From Pseudonocardia xinjiangensis (GTDB taxonomy: Bacteria; Actinomycetota; Actinomycetes; Mycobacteriales; Pseudonocardiaceae), in the NCBI RefSeq assembly GCF_012911925.1, contig NZ_JAAXKY010000007.1, positions 28,020-92,019 of the forward strand: a stretch of 64,000 nt of DNA, in the 5' to 3' direction. Within the stretch, counting starts at the first letter, position 1, and every line of letters begins with the position of its first letter. Below are positions 8,401-16,827 of the stretch, piece after piece. The position numbers were made by a program, and so were the translations under genes. Under the pieces are notes generated by a model. It saw only the letters and a program-made list of their open reading frames with translations, was not told the DNA's origin and did not search any database.

Positions 8401-9177
8401 ATGACCAGCATGTGGGGCGCTCCCCTGCGTGACCGCTGGGGGCGCGCCCCGCGTCGCGACCCCCGGCAGGCCCGGTTCCTGACGATCGCCTCGCTGCGCT
8501 GGGTGATCCGCAACCGCGCCTACACGCCCTGGTACCTGGTCCGGTACTGGCGCCTGCTGCGTTTCCGGCTGGCGAACCCGCACGTGATCCTGCGGGGCAT
8601 GGTGTTCCTCGGCAGGCGCGTCGAGCTGCACGCCCGCCCCGGGTACGGACGCCTGGAGATCGGCCGGTGGGTGCACATCGGCGACGGCAACTCGCTGCGC
8701 TGCCACGAAGGGTCATTGCGCATCGGGGACAAGGTCGTGTTCGGCAAGGACAACACGATCAACTGCTACCTCGACGTGGAGGTCGGGGCGGCCACGATCG
8801 TGGCGGACTGGGTGTACGTCACCGACTTCGACCACCGCACGGAGGACGTGCACGTCCCCATCAAGGACCAAGGCATCGTCAAGACCCCGGTCCGGATCGG
8901 GCCCGACTGCTGGATCGGGGTGAAGGTGTCGATACTGCGCGGCACCCGGGTCGGGCGTGGCTCGGTGCTGGGGGCGCACGCGGTGGTGCGGGGCGACATC
9001 CCGGAGTACTCCGTCGCCGTCGGTGCCCCGGCCAGGGTGGTGCGCAACCGCGTGGCCGACTACGAGGCGGCGGCCGAGCGCAGAGCGGCACTCACCGACA
9101 TCGCGCGTAAGACGGAAGCGGCCGTCCGGGAGCGTGTGGAGCAAACTTCAGGTAGTGCGTCCACCAAGAAGAGTTAA
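8401..9177 (+). CDS. Hexapeptide-repeat acyltransferase (LbetaH fold)
   Basis: A 258-aa protein. An N-terminal helical region of about 75 residues (SLRWVIRNRAYTPWYLVRYW) is followed by a left-handed beta-helix of hexapeptide turns (LEIGRWVHIGDGNSLRCHEG, VRIGPDCWIGVKVSILRGTR) and the typical end SVAVGAPARVV. The His in YVTDFDHRTEDVH is a candidate catalytic residue of the maltose/serine-acetyltransferase type. Given the neighbours, it may acylate a polysaccharide such as an MGLP-type glucan; Rv3034c is the comparable mycobacterial gene. TATCGT (8389-8394) lies 6 nt before the ATG. Confidence 0.85.
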   Translation: MTSMWGAPLRDRWGRAPRRDPRQARFLTIASLRWVIRNRAYTPWYLVRYWRLLRFRLANPHVILRGMVFLGRRVELHARPGYGRLEIGRWVHIGDGNSLRCHEGSLRIGDKVVFGKDNTINCYLDVEVGAATIVADWVYVTDFDHRTEDVHVPIKDQGIVKTPVRIGPDCWIGVKVSILRGTRVGRGSVLGAHAVVRGDIPEYSVAVGAPARVVRNRVADYEAAAERRAALTDIARKTEAAVRERVEQTSGSASTKKS

Positions 9178-9284
9178 CACAATCTGAATCGATGTGACCT
9201 GCCGCAACCTCGGTAACAATGGCGGCCCTTCCCGCGTTGGACAGGGCGTCGGATACAAACCGCCAGCCAGGAAGTGGTGCCCCC

Positions 9285-9443
9285 ATGAAGGACGACACCG
9301 TTCGCCGCCTCAACGCACTCGACGACGAGTACACGGCAGCCGTCAACGCTGCCGTCGCCGAGAACCGCGATGACCTCATCCACCAGCTCGTCGAGGAGTA
9401 CCCCGACGCCGCGCTGGAGATCATGAGCAACGAGGCGGCCTGA
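9285..9443 (+). CDS. Conserved 52-residue hypothetical protein
   Basis: Begins MKDDTVRRLNALDDEYTAAV and ends DAALEIMSNEAA; acidic and predicted all-helical. The ATG at 9285 has an AGGAAG site about 10 nt upstream. In-frame translation upstream to 9219 gives non-protein-like sequence, so the shorter form is chosen. It converges on the GT4 gene with a 23-bp overlap of the 3' ends. M. tuberculosis has a small gene (Rv3032A) in this neighbourhood; whether it is homologous is not known to me. Function unknown. Confidence 0.65.
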   Translation: MKDDTVRRLNALDDEYTAAVNAAVAENRDDLIHQLVEEYPDAALEIMSNEAA

Positions 9444-10713
9444 TCCTCACCCCGGGCGCCGAGCGCCCGAACACGTTGCCGGTCGGGATCTTCGGCCGGC
9501 CGAGCTGGGCCGGTGCGCCCGCCGGCGCTGCCGCGTACACCGCAGCGGTCTCGGCGGCGATGCGGGCCCAGTCGAAGTCCACTGCGAGCCGTGCGCGTGC
9601 CGTATCGGCTCGCCGCGCTGCCGCCGTCGGGTCGCCGAGCACGGCGCCGACGGCCCGCGCGAGCGCCGCCACATCGCCGGGTGGGAACGACACCCCGGTC
9701 ACCCCGTCCACCACCACCTCCCCGAGCCCGCCCGCAGTCGACGCCACGAGTGGCGCGCCGCCGGCGGCCGCCTCCAGGGCCACGATCCCGAACGGCTCGT
9801 AGCGGCTGGGCAGGACCACGGCGTCGGCAGCGGCGAGCAGCGCCACCAGTTCCTCGTCGGGCAGGTGGCCGAGGAACTCGACGCTCCGCCGTACCCGGTG
9901 CGTCCGTGCCGACTGCACGAGCAGGTCCGCCGCGGTTCCGGTGCCGGCGACCAGCACCTTCGTCCCCGGGTGTGCCCGGCGGATCCGCGGGAGCGCCGCG
10001 ATCAGGTCCTGCACCCCCTTCTCGTACTCGAGCCGCCCGAAGTAGAGCAGGAGCGGCTCCCCGGACGGGGCGTAGCGCTTCCCCGCTGCGGGGACTCTGG
10101 CCGGGTCAGCGCGCCAGCGCCGGGGGGCGATCCCGTTGTGCAGCACCTCGACCCGCGCGGGATCCAGCTCGAACAGCTCGGCCACCTCGTCGCGCATCGC
10201 GGCCGAACACGTGATCACCTGGTCGGCGCGGTTCGCCAGCCACCACTCCGTGGAATGCACCTGCCGGCTCACGGGTGAGGACAGCCAGCCCGCGTACCGC
10301 CCCGCCTCGGTGGCGTGGATCGTGGCGACCAGCGGCACTCCCAGTACGTCGGCCAGCGCGATCGCCGGATGCGCCACGAGCCAGTCGTGGGCGTGCACGA
10401 CGTCGGGGCGCCACCCGATGAGCCGGGTGAGCGCGGCCCGCAGGAGCGCGTGTCCCATGGCCAGCGTCCAGGCCACCATGTCCCGTTCGAACTCGAGGTG
10501 CGCCGGGTCCTCGGCGACGCGCAGCACGCGCACGCCGTTGACGACCTCGTCCTGCGTCGGATGCGTGCTTGCGTCGGTACCGGTGGGCTGGCGCGACAGG
10601 ACGACGACCTCGTGCCCGGCCGCCGCCAGCTCCGTCGCGAGGGCGTGCACGTGCCGACCCAGGCCCCCGACCACCACCGGTGGGTACTCCCAGGACACCG
10701 TCAGCACCCGCAT
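9421..10713 (-). CDS. GT4 glycosyltransferase, Rv3032-like alpha-1,4-glucan synthase candidate
   Basis: A 430-aa GT-B fold retaining glycosyltransferase. The N-terminal domain starts MRVLTVSWEYPPVVVGGLGR with the nucleotide-sugar loop GGLGRH, and HAHDW follows. The C-terminal domain has LLLYFGRLEYEKGVQDLI and the donor-binding EPFGIVALEA (E-x7-E). No signal or membrane segment. The ATG at 10713 aligns with family N-termini. It follows a GH57 enzyme and a methyltransferase on the same strand, matching Rv3032-Rv3031-Rv3030 of M. tuberculosis, which are implicated in elongating methylglucose lipopolysaccharide and other glucans. Confidence 0.87.
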   Translation of the reverse strand: MRVLTVSWEYPPVVVGGLGRHVHALATELAAAGHEVVVLSRQPTGTDASTHPTQDEVVNGVRVLRVAEDPAHLEFERDMVAWTLAMGHALLRAALTRLIGWRPDVVHAHDWLVAHPAIALADVLGVPLVATIHATEAGRYAGWLSSPVSRQVHSTEWWLANRADQVITCSAAMRDEVAELFELDPARVEVLHNGIAPRRWRADPARVPAAGKRYAPSGEPLLLYFGRLEYEKGVQDLIAALPRIRRAHPGTKVLVAGTGTAADLLVQSARTHRVRRSVEFLGHLPDEELVALLAAADAVVLPSRYEPFGIVALEAAAGGAPLVASTAGGLGEVVVDGVTGVSFPPGDVAALARAVGAVLGDPTAAARRADTARARLAVDFDWARIAAETAAVYAAAPAGAPAQLGRPKIPTGNVFGRSAPGVRIRPPRCS

Positions 10714-10833
10714 CCCCGGGAAACTACCCGGCGGTAAGTCCGGTGATCCGCCGACCGTGCACACGCCGTGGCCACCGCCCACACGTCCTGACATGTGCAC
10801 GGTGGCCACGAGGTGTGGACGGTGCGCTCGGGG

Positions 10834-12336
10834 TCAGAGCGCGCGGGCGTCCACGTGGCCGAAGGGGCGGGCGGGCCAGGACGCGATGCGGCGGGCGGCC
10901 TCCGTCCGGCTTCCGTCCGTGAGCAGCCCCGCCAGCTCCTCCACCCGGCCGGCGTGCGCGTACGCGCGGGAACGTGCGTAGTCGGCCGCCGAATCCTTGC
11001 TGACCATGAAGGCCCAGTCGCTCGACAGCGCGAGCAGCGCCTCCTGCGCGAGCGCGTCCCGCACCGGGTCGCGGGCCAGGCCCGGTGCGACGGAGCCCAG
11101 CAGCGTCTTCTGCACCTGTTCGTTCAGCCCCACGAAGTCGGCGACCTGGTCGCCCGCCCACACGCGCCAGTCCTTCCCCGACCCCCAGGACGACGGCGGC
11201 AGCTCGACCGGCCCGCCGACGAGCCCGGCGTCGGCGGCGCCGCGCAGGGTGGTCACCCGCACGCCCGCCTCGGGCAGCGCGCGCAGCACCGCCTCCAGCC
11301 AGGCAGGCCCCTCGTGCCACCAGTGCCCGAACAGCTCGGTGTCGAAGGCGGCGACGGTGAGCGCGGGGCGGCCCAGCCGTTCCCGCAGGTTCAGGAGCCG
11401 TTCCCGGACGACCGACACGAAGTCGGCGGCGTCGCGAGCCACGGCGGCGGCGGCGCGCGCGGGGTCGTAGGGCTGCTTGTCCTCCGGGGCCACCGACCGC
11501 CCCGTGACGCGGGCGGGCTTGAGCCCCGACGGGTGGTCGAACGTGTGGAAGTCGCGGTAGTCGCGGTCGCCCGGATACCCGGAGCGCGGCGACCACACCC
11601 GGTAGGTCACCTCCAGGTCGCGGCCGAAGGCGAGCACGTCCGAGCCACCGGCCGGGCGCGCGAGTGCGGTGTCGCCGTGCAGCGCGGGCCCGTCGACGAG
11701 GAAGCGCCGCACTCCCGCCGCGGCGTACCCGTGTTCCATGCCCGGCGCATAGCCGCACTCGGGCGCCCAGATGCCGGCAGGCCGCGAGCCGAGCCGGATC
11801 GTGGTGTCGGCGAGCCCGGTCTCCAGCGCGAACGCCCGGACCTCGGGCAGCAGCAGCGGGGCGAACGGATGCGTCGCGGGGCCGCCGAGCAGCTCCAGCG
11901 CCCCGGCGTCGGCGAGTCGGCGCAGCACCGGCGACGCGCCGTGGCGCCAGCGGGACTCGAACAGCGCGAGAGCCGCGGTGGCGGCGCGGTGTTCGTGGGT
12001 GGCCAGATCCGGGAGCCGCGGGGCGGCACCGTGGGCGCGCAGCAGCCAGCCGCCGAGCCAGTCGTGCATGCCACGCAGGCAGTGCGGGTCGTCCAGCTGC
12101 GCGGCGAGCACGGGCGTGACCCCGAGCGTCAGCTGGTCACGGAAGCCCTCGGCGGCGAGCCGCTCCACGACGTCGAGCACCGGGAGGTAGGCGTGCGCCC
12201 ATGCCTGGTAGAGCCACTCCTCCCCGACCGGCCAGCGCCCGTGGTGGGCGAGCCACGGGAGATGACTGTGCAGCACGAGGCAGAACGTCCCCACCGGCTC
12301 GCGCTGTGACATTGATTCGCTCGCACGCTCGCTCAT
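10834..12336 (-). CDS. GH57 (DUF1957) 1,4-alpha-glucan branching enzyme-like protein
   Basis: A 500-aa protein of the GH57 branching-enzyme group. The N-terminal beta/alpha barrel starts FCLVLHSHLPWLAHHGRWPV. The nucleophile Glu lies in GIWAPECGYAPG and the catalytic Asp in AFDTELFGHWWHEGP. The C-terminal DUF1957 helical region holds SSDWAFMVSKDSAADYA. The ATG at 12336 overlaps the stop of the methyltransferase (ATGA), favouring it over the ATG at 12312. It likely introduces alpha-1,6 branches into a glucan made by the downstream GT4 enzyme. Counterpart of Rv3031. Confidence 0.87.
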   Translation of the reverse strand: MSERASESMSQREPVGTFCLVLHSHLPWLAHHGRWPVGEEWLYQAWAHAYLPVLDVVERLAAEGFRDQLTLGVTPVLAAQLDDPHCLRGMHDWLGGWLLRAHGAAPRLPDLATHEHRAATAALALFESRWRHGASPVLRRLADAGALELLGGPATHPFAPLLLPEVRAFALETGLADTTIRLGSRPAGIWAPECGYAPGMEHGYAAAGVRRFLVDGPALHGDTALARPAGGSDVLAFGRDLEVTYRVWSPRSGYPGDRDYRDFHTFDHPSGLKPARVTGRSVAPEDKQPYDPARAAAAVARDAADFVSVVRERLLNLRERLGRPALTVAAFDTELFGHWWHEGPAWLEAVLRALPEAGVRVTTLRGAADAGLVGGPVELPPSSWGSGKDWRVWAGDQVADFVGLNEQVQKTLLGSVAPGLARDPVRDALAQEALLALSSDWAFMVSKDSAADYARSRAYAHAGRVEELAGLLTDGSRTEAARRIASWPARPFGHVDARAL

Positions 12337-13109
12337 GGACGCACCGCGACGGCGACGAGGTCCAGGCTCGCGTCGAGATCGTCCGCGGTGAGCTCGAAGT
12401 CGGCGCACGTCACCGAGGAGACGTCGCCGAGCAGGGCCGGGGGCCAGTCCGTACCGCCGACCGCCACCGCGACCTGCGCGCCGACGATCGAACCGCCGTG
12501 GCGGGCGTCGAGGGCGCGCAGCCGGGGACCGTGGTGCAGCCCGAGTACCTCGACGCCGGCGAACCCCGCGTCGCGCACGAGCCCGGCCAGCTCCGCAGCG
12601 GCCAGCTCCCGGGTGTGGAACGGGTTGAGCGGGGTGTCGCGCCCGGGGGAGAAGGTGATCCGGTTGGGGGTGGAGACGAACAGGGCACCACCGGGCCGCA
12701 GCACGCGGTGGCACTCACGCAGGAACCGCTCCTGCTCCCAGAGGTGCTCGATCACCTGCAACGACACCACGGCGTCACAGCCACCGTCGCGCACCGGGAG
12801 TGCCACGAGGTTGGCCCGCGCGGAGCCGACTCCCGGGTAGCGCCGGGCCACGTGCGCGGCCGTGGCCGGGTCGTAGTCCAGCGCCAGCACGGCGGCCGCG
12901 CCCTCGGCCAGCAGGCCGGCTCCGTAGCCCTCCCCGCACCCCGCCTCCAGCACGACGGCACCCGTGCAGCGCGGGAGCAGCGCCCGGTAGATCACCTCGT
13001 GGCGGCGGAACCAGTAGTTCTCCTCGACGATGCCGGGCACGGTGCGCTCGCCGGTCAGCGGCAGGCCGGCCCCCTGATCAGCAACGGCATCACGCATCGA
13101 CACGCGCAC
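12333..13109 (-). CDS. SAM-dependent methyltransferase of the MGLP-type cluster
   Basis: A 258-aa class I methyltransferase. Motif I is VLEAGCGEGYGAGLLAEG, motif II CDAVVSLQVIEHL, motif III VLRPGGALFVSTPNR. The N-terminal LTGERTVPGIVEENYWFRRH is shared with Rv3030-type proteins. It is first in the operon with the GH57 and GT4 genes and coupled to the GH57 start by a 4-nt overlap. An O-methyltransferase acting on glucose units is the simplest inference. Two ATGs (13109 and 13097) are possible; neither has a strong Shine-Dalgarno. The 123 bp upstream should hold the promoter. Confidence 0.83.
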   Translation of the reverse strand: MRVSMRDAVADQGAGLPLTGERTVPGIVEENYWFRRHEVIYRALLPRCTGAVVLEAGCGEGYGAGLLAEGAAAVLALDYDPATAAHVARRYPGVGSARANLVALPVRDGGCDAVVSLQVIEHLWEQERFLRECHRVLRPGGALFVSTPNRITFSPGRDTPLNPFHTRELAAAELAGLVRDAGFAGVEVLGLHHGPRLRALDARHGGSIVGAQVAVAVGGTDWPPALLGDVSSVTCADFELTADDLDASLDLVAVAVRP

Positions 13110-13232
13110 CCGTCGCTCGGTTGTTCCGTGCCGATCCGGCGGATGAAGGGGTCCTCACGCCGGGCACCGTCTCACGACGCACCGTCACGGTCCACGCACG
13201 GGCCATCCGCCGGTCCGGGAGTGCCGACGTCG

Positions 13233-14770
13233 TCAATGGCTCAGGAGCTGGGTCTTCTGCGAGGTGAACTCCTCCTCGGTCAGAACCCCCGCGGTTCGGG
13301 CGTCACCGAGGCGCATGAGCACGTCGAGCTTGCTGCTCATCGCCGAGATGCCCTCCTGCGTCATCGGCCGGCCGGCCGGCGGCGTCGCCGCAGCCGCGCC
13401 CGTAGCCGCCACGGGGGTGTGCTCGCCGTCCGCCCCCGCGCGGACTGCCGGGGCCGGGACCACCGCAGCGGGATCGGTGGCGCCGTCCGCGGTCGCGCCG
13501 CCGTTCGTGGCGACCGGAACCCGGCCGGCCTCCGCGTCGGACGCGCCCTCGGACCGGGCGCCGCCGGCCAGCACGAGCTCGATCAGCCCGATGTACAGAG
13601 CGACGCACGCCACGACCCAGATGAGCACGGACAGCGTCGGCCCGGGCCACAGCAGCAGAACCAGTGCCCCGACCGCGACCCCCGCCCATCGGGCCGCCCG
13701 CAGGTTGCGCCGCAGGAACCCCGCGAGGCGGGCGAGCTGCTCCTGGAGAGTCAGCCCGGCGACGAACGCCCGGGTCTCGTCCGCAACCCGCTTCGGCCAG
13801 GACGGCGGCTTCTGCCCGACCGCCTCGCTCCCGTCGGCGGGAGCCGCGACGGCAACCGCTCGGTCCTCTGCGCCTCGTGCGCGGGCGGCGTGCCGGGCCC
13901 GCCGGATGGCCGGGACGAGCCCGATCCGGCCCCACAGCAGCGTCACCGCCGTGATCCCCGCCATGATCAGCACGAGCCACAACGTCCAGCTGCGCAGGCT
14001 GGCGGTGACGCCGTCGTAGACCGCGTTGGCGACCTCGACGTTGGCCGGCTGCACGCCGCTGAGCAGGGGTCCGCGGATCAGGACGAGGGAGAAGGCGAGC
14101 AGCAACGCGATGACCCCGGTGGTCACCGCCCAGGCCCGGAGCGTCCGCAGGCGCTGCCGCGATACCGCCAGGGCCCCCGCGAGGATGCCGAGCGCGGCCA
14201 GGCCGACCCACAGCCACAGCGACTTCAACACGTCGATGGTCGTGTAGATGCGAGGAGCCTCCTGCGGGGTGAGCACGGTGAATCCCACGTCGTTCGGGAT
14301 CAGGTTGACGACCTGCCCGGCCAGGCCCGTCACATCCTGGCGAGGGATCAGCGCCTTGGCCTGACCCAGGGTGAACCCGACCGGCCGGCCGCCCAGAATC
14401 TGCGTCTGGGCAGTGCGCAGGACAGCGCCGGTCATGTCGGCGAACCGGGGTGAGGTCAGGATCAGCCGCACCCCCCTGCCCAGCAGGTTCCTGACCCCGT
14501 CTCGACGGAGGGCCGGAACGTCTGCAGCCTCGGCGGCAGCACCGCGACGGCCTCGTCGAGGGCCTGCCGGACCTCCGGCTTGGCCATGATCGTGTCCACC
14601 ACCTGGGACTCGACGCGGGCTTCCACCGTCGGATCGGTGAGGACCCTCTGACCGTTCGCGACGAAGACGTCGGTGTCCACCACGTTGTGGCGCGTCCACA
14701 ACGACGTGCTGGACAACACGAGCAGGAGCGCGCTGACCGGCACCAACAGTCCCACGCCGAACCGACGCAT
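13233..14770 (-). pseudogene. Multi-pass membrane protein with C-terminal SHOCT-like domain, frameshifted
   Basis: The ATG at 14770 has an excellent GGGAGGT site 7 nt upstream. The first frame gives a signal-anchor (FGVGLLVPVSALLLVLSS) and an extracytoplasmic domain ending RLQTFRPSVETG. The second frame continues VRNLLGRGVRLILTSPRFAD, three hydrophobic helices (WLWVGLAALGILAGALAV, VIALLLAFSLVLI, LWLVLIMAGITAVTLLWG), a basic loop, two more helices, an Ala/Gly/Pro linker and a terminal KLDVLMRLGDARTAGVLTEE typical of SHOCT domains. The frames meet at a C4 run, 14495-14498 (G4 on the coding strand); one extra G restores about 510 aa. The first frame stops at 14462. Function unknown. Confidence 0.75.
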
Positions 14771-15054
14771 CGGTGTCACCTCCCGGCGCCAACGGCTGCT
14801 GGCGCTCGACGCCCCGGCCCGGGCGAACCCCCGACATCGATACGGGAGACGAGCCCGGTGAGGCGCGCCAACCGTTGCGCCCCCACGCCGTTCGCGCATC
14901 ACCCCCGACGGAGGAGGCGCCACCACGGCCGGCGCCCCGGCGCGCGTGCGGCCCTACGCCGATCTGTGGCACCGGCTCCGGGACGCCGCGGCGACCGGCT
15001 CCGCCGCCATCGAGCTGACCCGGGCGGGCCGTGAGGCCTGACGACGTGACGGTG
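14771..15054. other. 284-bp stretch without a confident gene
   Basis: Promoter region of the leftward SHOCT protein gene and the end of the leftward 15055 gene. A rightward open frame from GTG 14946 to 15041 would give 31 residues starting MRPYADLWHRLRDAAATG; it looks protein-like but has no fitting ribosome site and could be a remnant. No RNA gene or repeat is seen. Confidence 0.5.
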
Positions 15055-15366
15055 TCAGCCCGACGCCCTCGGGTGTGGGCCGGGCGTGCCCCGCACGGTG
15101 AGCACACCACCGACGTCGTACCTGAGCCAGGCGAGCAGCGTGGTGTCGTCCAGGGTGAGGGGGACCCGCGGCCCCGACCAGCTCAGCAGGGCTGTCGGCC
15201 GGTGGGCCAGCGCATCCTTGAGTAGCGCGGCCAGCTCGGGGGTGGCCAGCACCGACACCCCGTTGTGGCTCACCGGCTTACCGCCCGGCAGGCCCTCGGC
15301 GGCGTCTGGCCCGGTGCTGAGGACGTAGCCGCAGCCCTGCCGGTCGTCGTACCCGGTCACGATCAC
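15055..15366 (-). CDS. Hypothetical protein, about 103 aa
   Basis: Starts MIVTGYDDRQGCGYVLSTGP and ends GPHPRASG, with a middle segment LATPELAALLKDALAHRPTA and a C-terminal LTLDDTTLLAWLRYDVGG. No signal peptide, membrane segment or recognised domain. The start is GTG at 15366 or 15360. It lies 17 bp after the DUF302 lipoprotein gene on the same strand, so the two are probably co-transcribed. Family unknown. Confidence 0.55.
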   Translation of the reverse strand: MIVTGYDDRQGCGYVLSTGPDAAEGLPGGKPVSHNGVSVLATPELAALLKDALAHRPTALLSWSGPRVPLTLDDTTLLAWLRYDVGGVLTVRGTPGPHPRASG

Positions 15367-15382
15367 CGTGTCGCTCCGTACT

Positions 15383-16360
15383 TCATTCGATGAGGCCGGC
15401 CGCGAGTCGCGCGAGCCGGTCGGAATCTGCCGCCATCCGCACGACATTCGGGTTGTCGGCAGCCACGCCGTGCCGGGCGGCGAGCCGGGCCACGTCCGGA
15501 TAGCCGATCTGGGTGAGGTTCTGCTCGTCGACCCACACGACGAAGCGCAGTGGCAGGTCCAGCCCGATGGAGGGGGCGGCGGCGAGCAGCGGGGCCTCGG
15601 CGGCCGGGTTGCCGACGAACACGACGGAGGTGGGCCGGATCGGCGGCCCCGGGGTGGCCGACCCCGCGGCCAGGTCGACCACGGCGAGCGAGCGGGTGGG
15701 GCTCCGGTCGGCCTCGCGACGCAGCCGCTCGACGGTGGCGGGGACGTCGAGGCTGCCGTAGACGGTGACGAGATGGCCGGACGGCGTCACGCCGACCAGC
15801 GGGGACCCCACCGGGATGCGGGCGCCCGGCACCGCTGCGGTGAGGACGCCTGCGGTGGAGCTCTGCAGCGCATCGCGCGCGGCGAGGTCGCCGATGCCCG
15901 ACACCGCGGCGACGTAGTCGGCGCTGTCGACCGTGAGGCTCACCGAGCCATCGGCGGCCTGGCGCACCAGGTAGCGCTGCGGGAGCTCGGCCCCGGCCCG
16001 CTGGTCGATGCGCAGCAGCGGCCACTGCCCGGCCGGTGACCCGCCGATGACCAGCGCGGATGCCGGGATCGTCGCCCCGGCCTCCCGGGCCGAGGCGGTG
16101 TGGTCGACCACGGTGGCCACGGCGCCACCACCGCCGGTGATGGCGCCCTGCACCCGCTGTACGGTGCCGGCGAAGTCGGTGCCCGCCGCCAGCAGGATCG
16201 TGCCGGGTGGCTGGCCCGGTGCGGTGTGCGGTTCGAGCTCGACCTCGCCGTTTCCGGGGTTGCCACAAGCGGCCGCGACGACGGCCAGCGTCATCGCCGC
16301 CCCCCATGTCCGGATCGTGTCGGATCTCCGGGTCGGGTGGGCTCGGACCAGGACGGACAT
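15383..16360 (-). CDS. Lipoprotein with two DUF302-like domains
   Basis: 325 aa. An N-terminal signal with lipobox VVAAAC (MTLAVVAAACGNPG) predicts a membrane-anchored exported lipoprotein. Two similar halves follow: TVQRVQGAITGGGGAVATV through LLRIDQRAGAELPQRYLV, and TVERLRREADRSPTRSLAVV through FVVWVDEQNLTQIGYPDV. Both look like DUF302 domains, which are short alpha-beta folds of unknown function. The ATG at 16360 has a GGAG 7 nt upstream. The tandem arrangement suggests an internal duplication. No partner can be assigned from neighbours. Confidence 0.75.
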   Translation of the reverse strand: MSVLVRAHPTRRSDTIRTWGAAMTLAVVAAACGNPGNGEVELEPHTAPGQPPGTILLAAGTDFAGTVQRVQGAITGGGGAVATVVDHTASAREAGATIPASALVIGGSPAGQWPLLRIDQRAGAELPQRYLVRQAADGSVSLTVDSADYVAAVSGIGDLAARDALQSSTAGVLTAAVPGARIPVGSPLVGVTPSGHLVTVYGSLDVPATVERLRREADRSPTRSLAVVDLAAGSATPGPPIRPTSVVFVGNPAAEAPLLAAAPSIGLDLPLRFVVWVDEQNLTQIGYPDVARLAARHGVAADNPNVVRMAADSDRLARLAAGLIE

Positions 16361-16441
16361 GGGCAGCTCCGCGTGTAGACGGGTGCCCGACCCTATCCGG
16401 GCTTCAGCAGCTCCGGGCGGCTGAAGCGGGGGCCCCGCCGG

Positions 16442-16573
16442 TCAGCGGCGGCGCAGACGCGCCAACAGGCCGCGGGCACGGTCCCGGTTGCGGGGGTCGG
16501 ACGCCATGCGGCGCCCCTGGTCGGTCATGCGCCGGCCCTGCGGGCTGGCGAGGAAGTTCTTGATGCGATCCAT
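16442..16573 (-). CDS. Small basic conserved hypothetical protein
   Basis: 43 residues, MDRIKNFLASPQGRRMTDQG to a strongly basic end GLLARLRRR. An alternative ATG at 16582 adds MPI. High Arg/Lys content and helical prediction suggest nucleic-acid or membrane-surface contact, but no function is known. Similar short proteins starting MDRIKNFL are, to my memory, common in this family of actinomycetes. It lies divergent to etfB with about 250 bp between starts. Confidence 0.6.
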   Translation of the reverse strand: MDRIKNFLASPQGRRMTDQGRRMASDPRNRDRARGLLARLRRR

Positions 16574-16669
16574 GATGGGCATTTTGTCGGGTACCCCGTC
16601 GAGTGGATCGCCACACGATGATCCGGCATCGGTGCTCGCTCGGGTGAGGAGTTTCACCCGGCAGTCCGT

Positions 16670-16697
16670 TTGCGGGTTGGCTACTCGCCGGTAACAA
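16670..16697 (+). promoter_or_regulatory. Candidate etfB-etfA promoter
   Basis: TTGCGG (16670-16675) and TAACAA (16692-16697) are separated by 16 bp and resemble vegetative -35 and -10 boxes. The predicted start leaves a leader of about 120 nt before etfB, which has its own AGGAGGT site. No riboswitch-like fold was identified in that leader by eye. Confidence 0.4.
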
Positions 16698-16827
16698 TTG
16701 CCCGATCCGGCTGGCCACGGCGCGCACCCGCGGGCGTGGCAGAGTCGGCAGCTGGACGCCGAACGCGGGCGTCCTCCGTGAGGCCCACCGCGGCTCGTCC
16801 GCACCGGCAGGAGGTCGAAGAGGTCCG

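Noticed and set aside
12201..14453. Long rightward open frame of 750 codons
   Set aside because: Antisense to the GH57, methyltransferase and SHOCT genes, no recognisable motifs.
14946..15041. 31-codon rightward frame starting GTG 14946
   Set aside because: Protein-like, but no suitable ribosome site and no homologue; could be a remnant.
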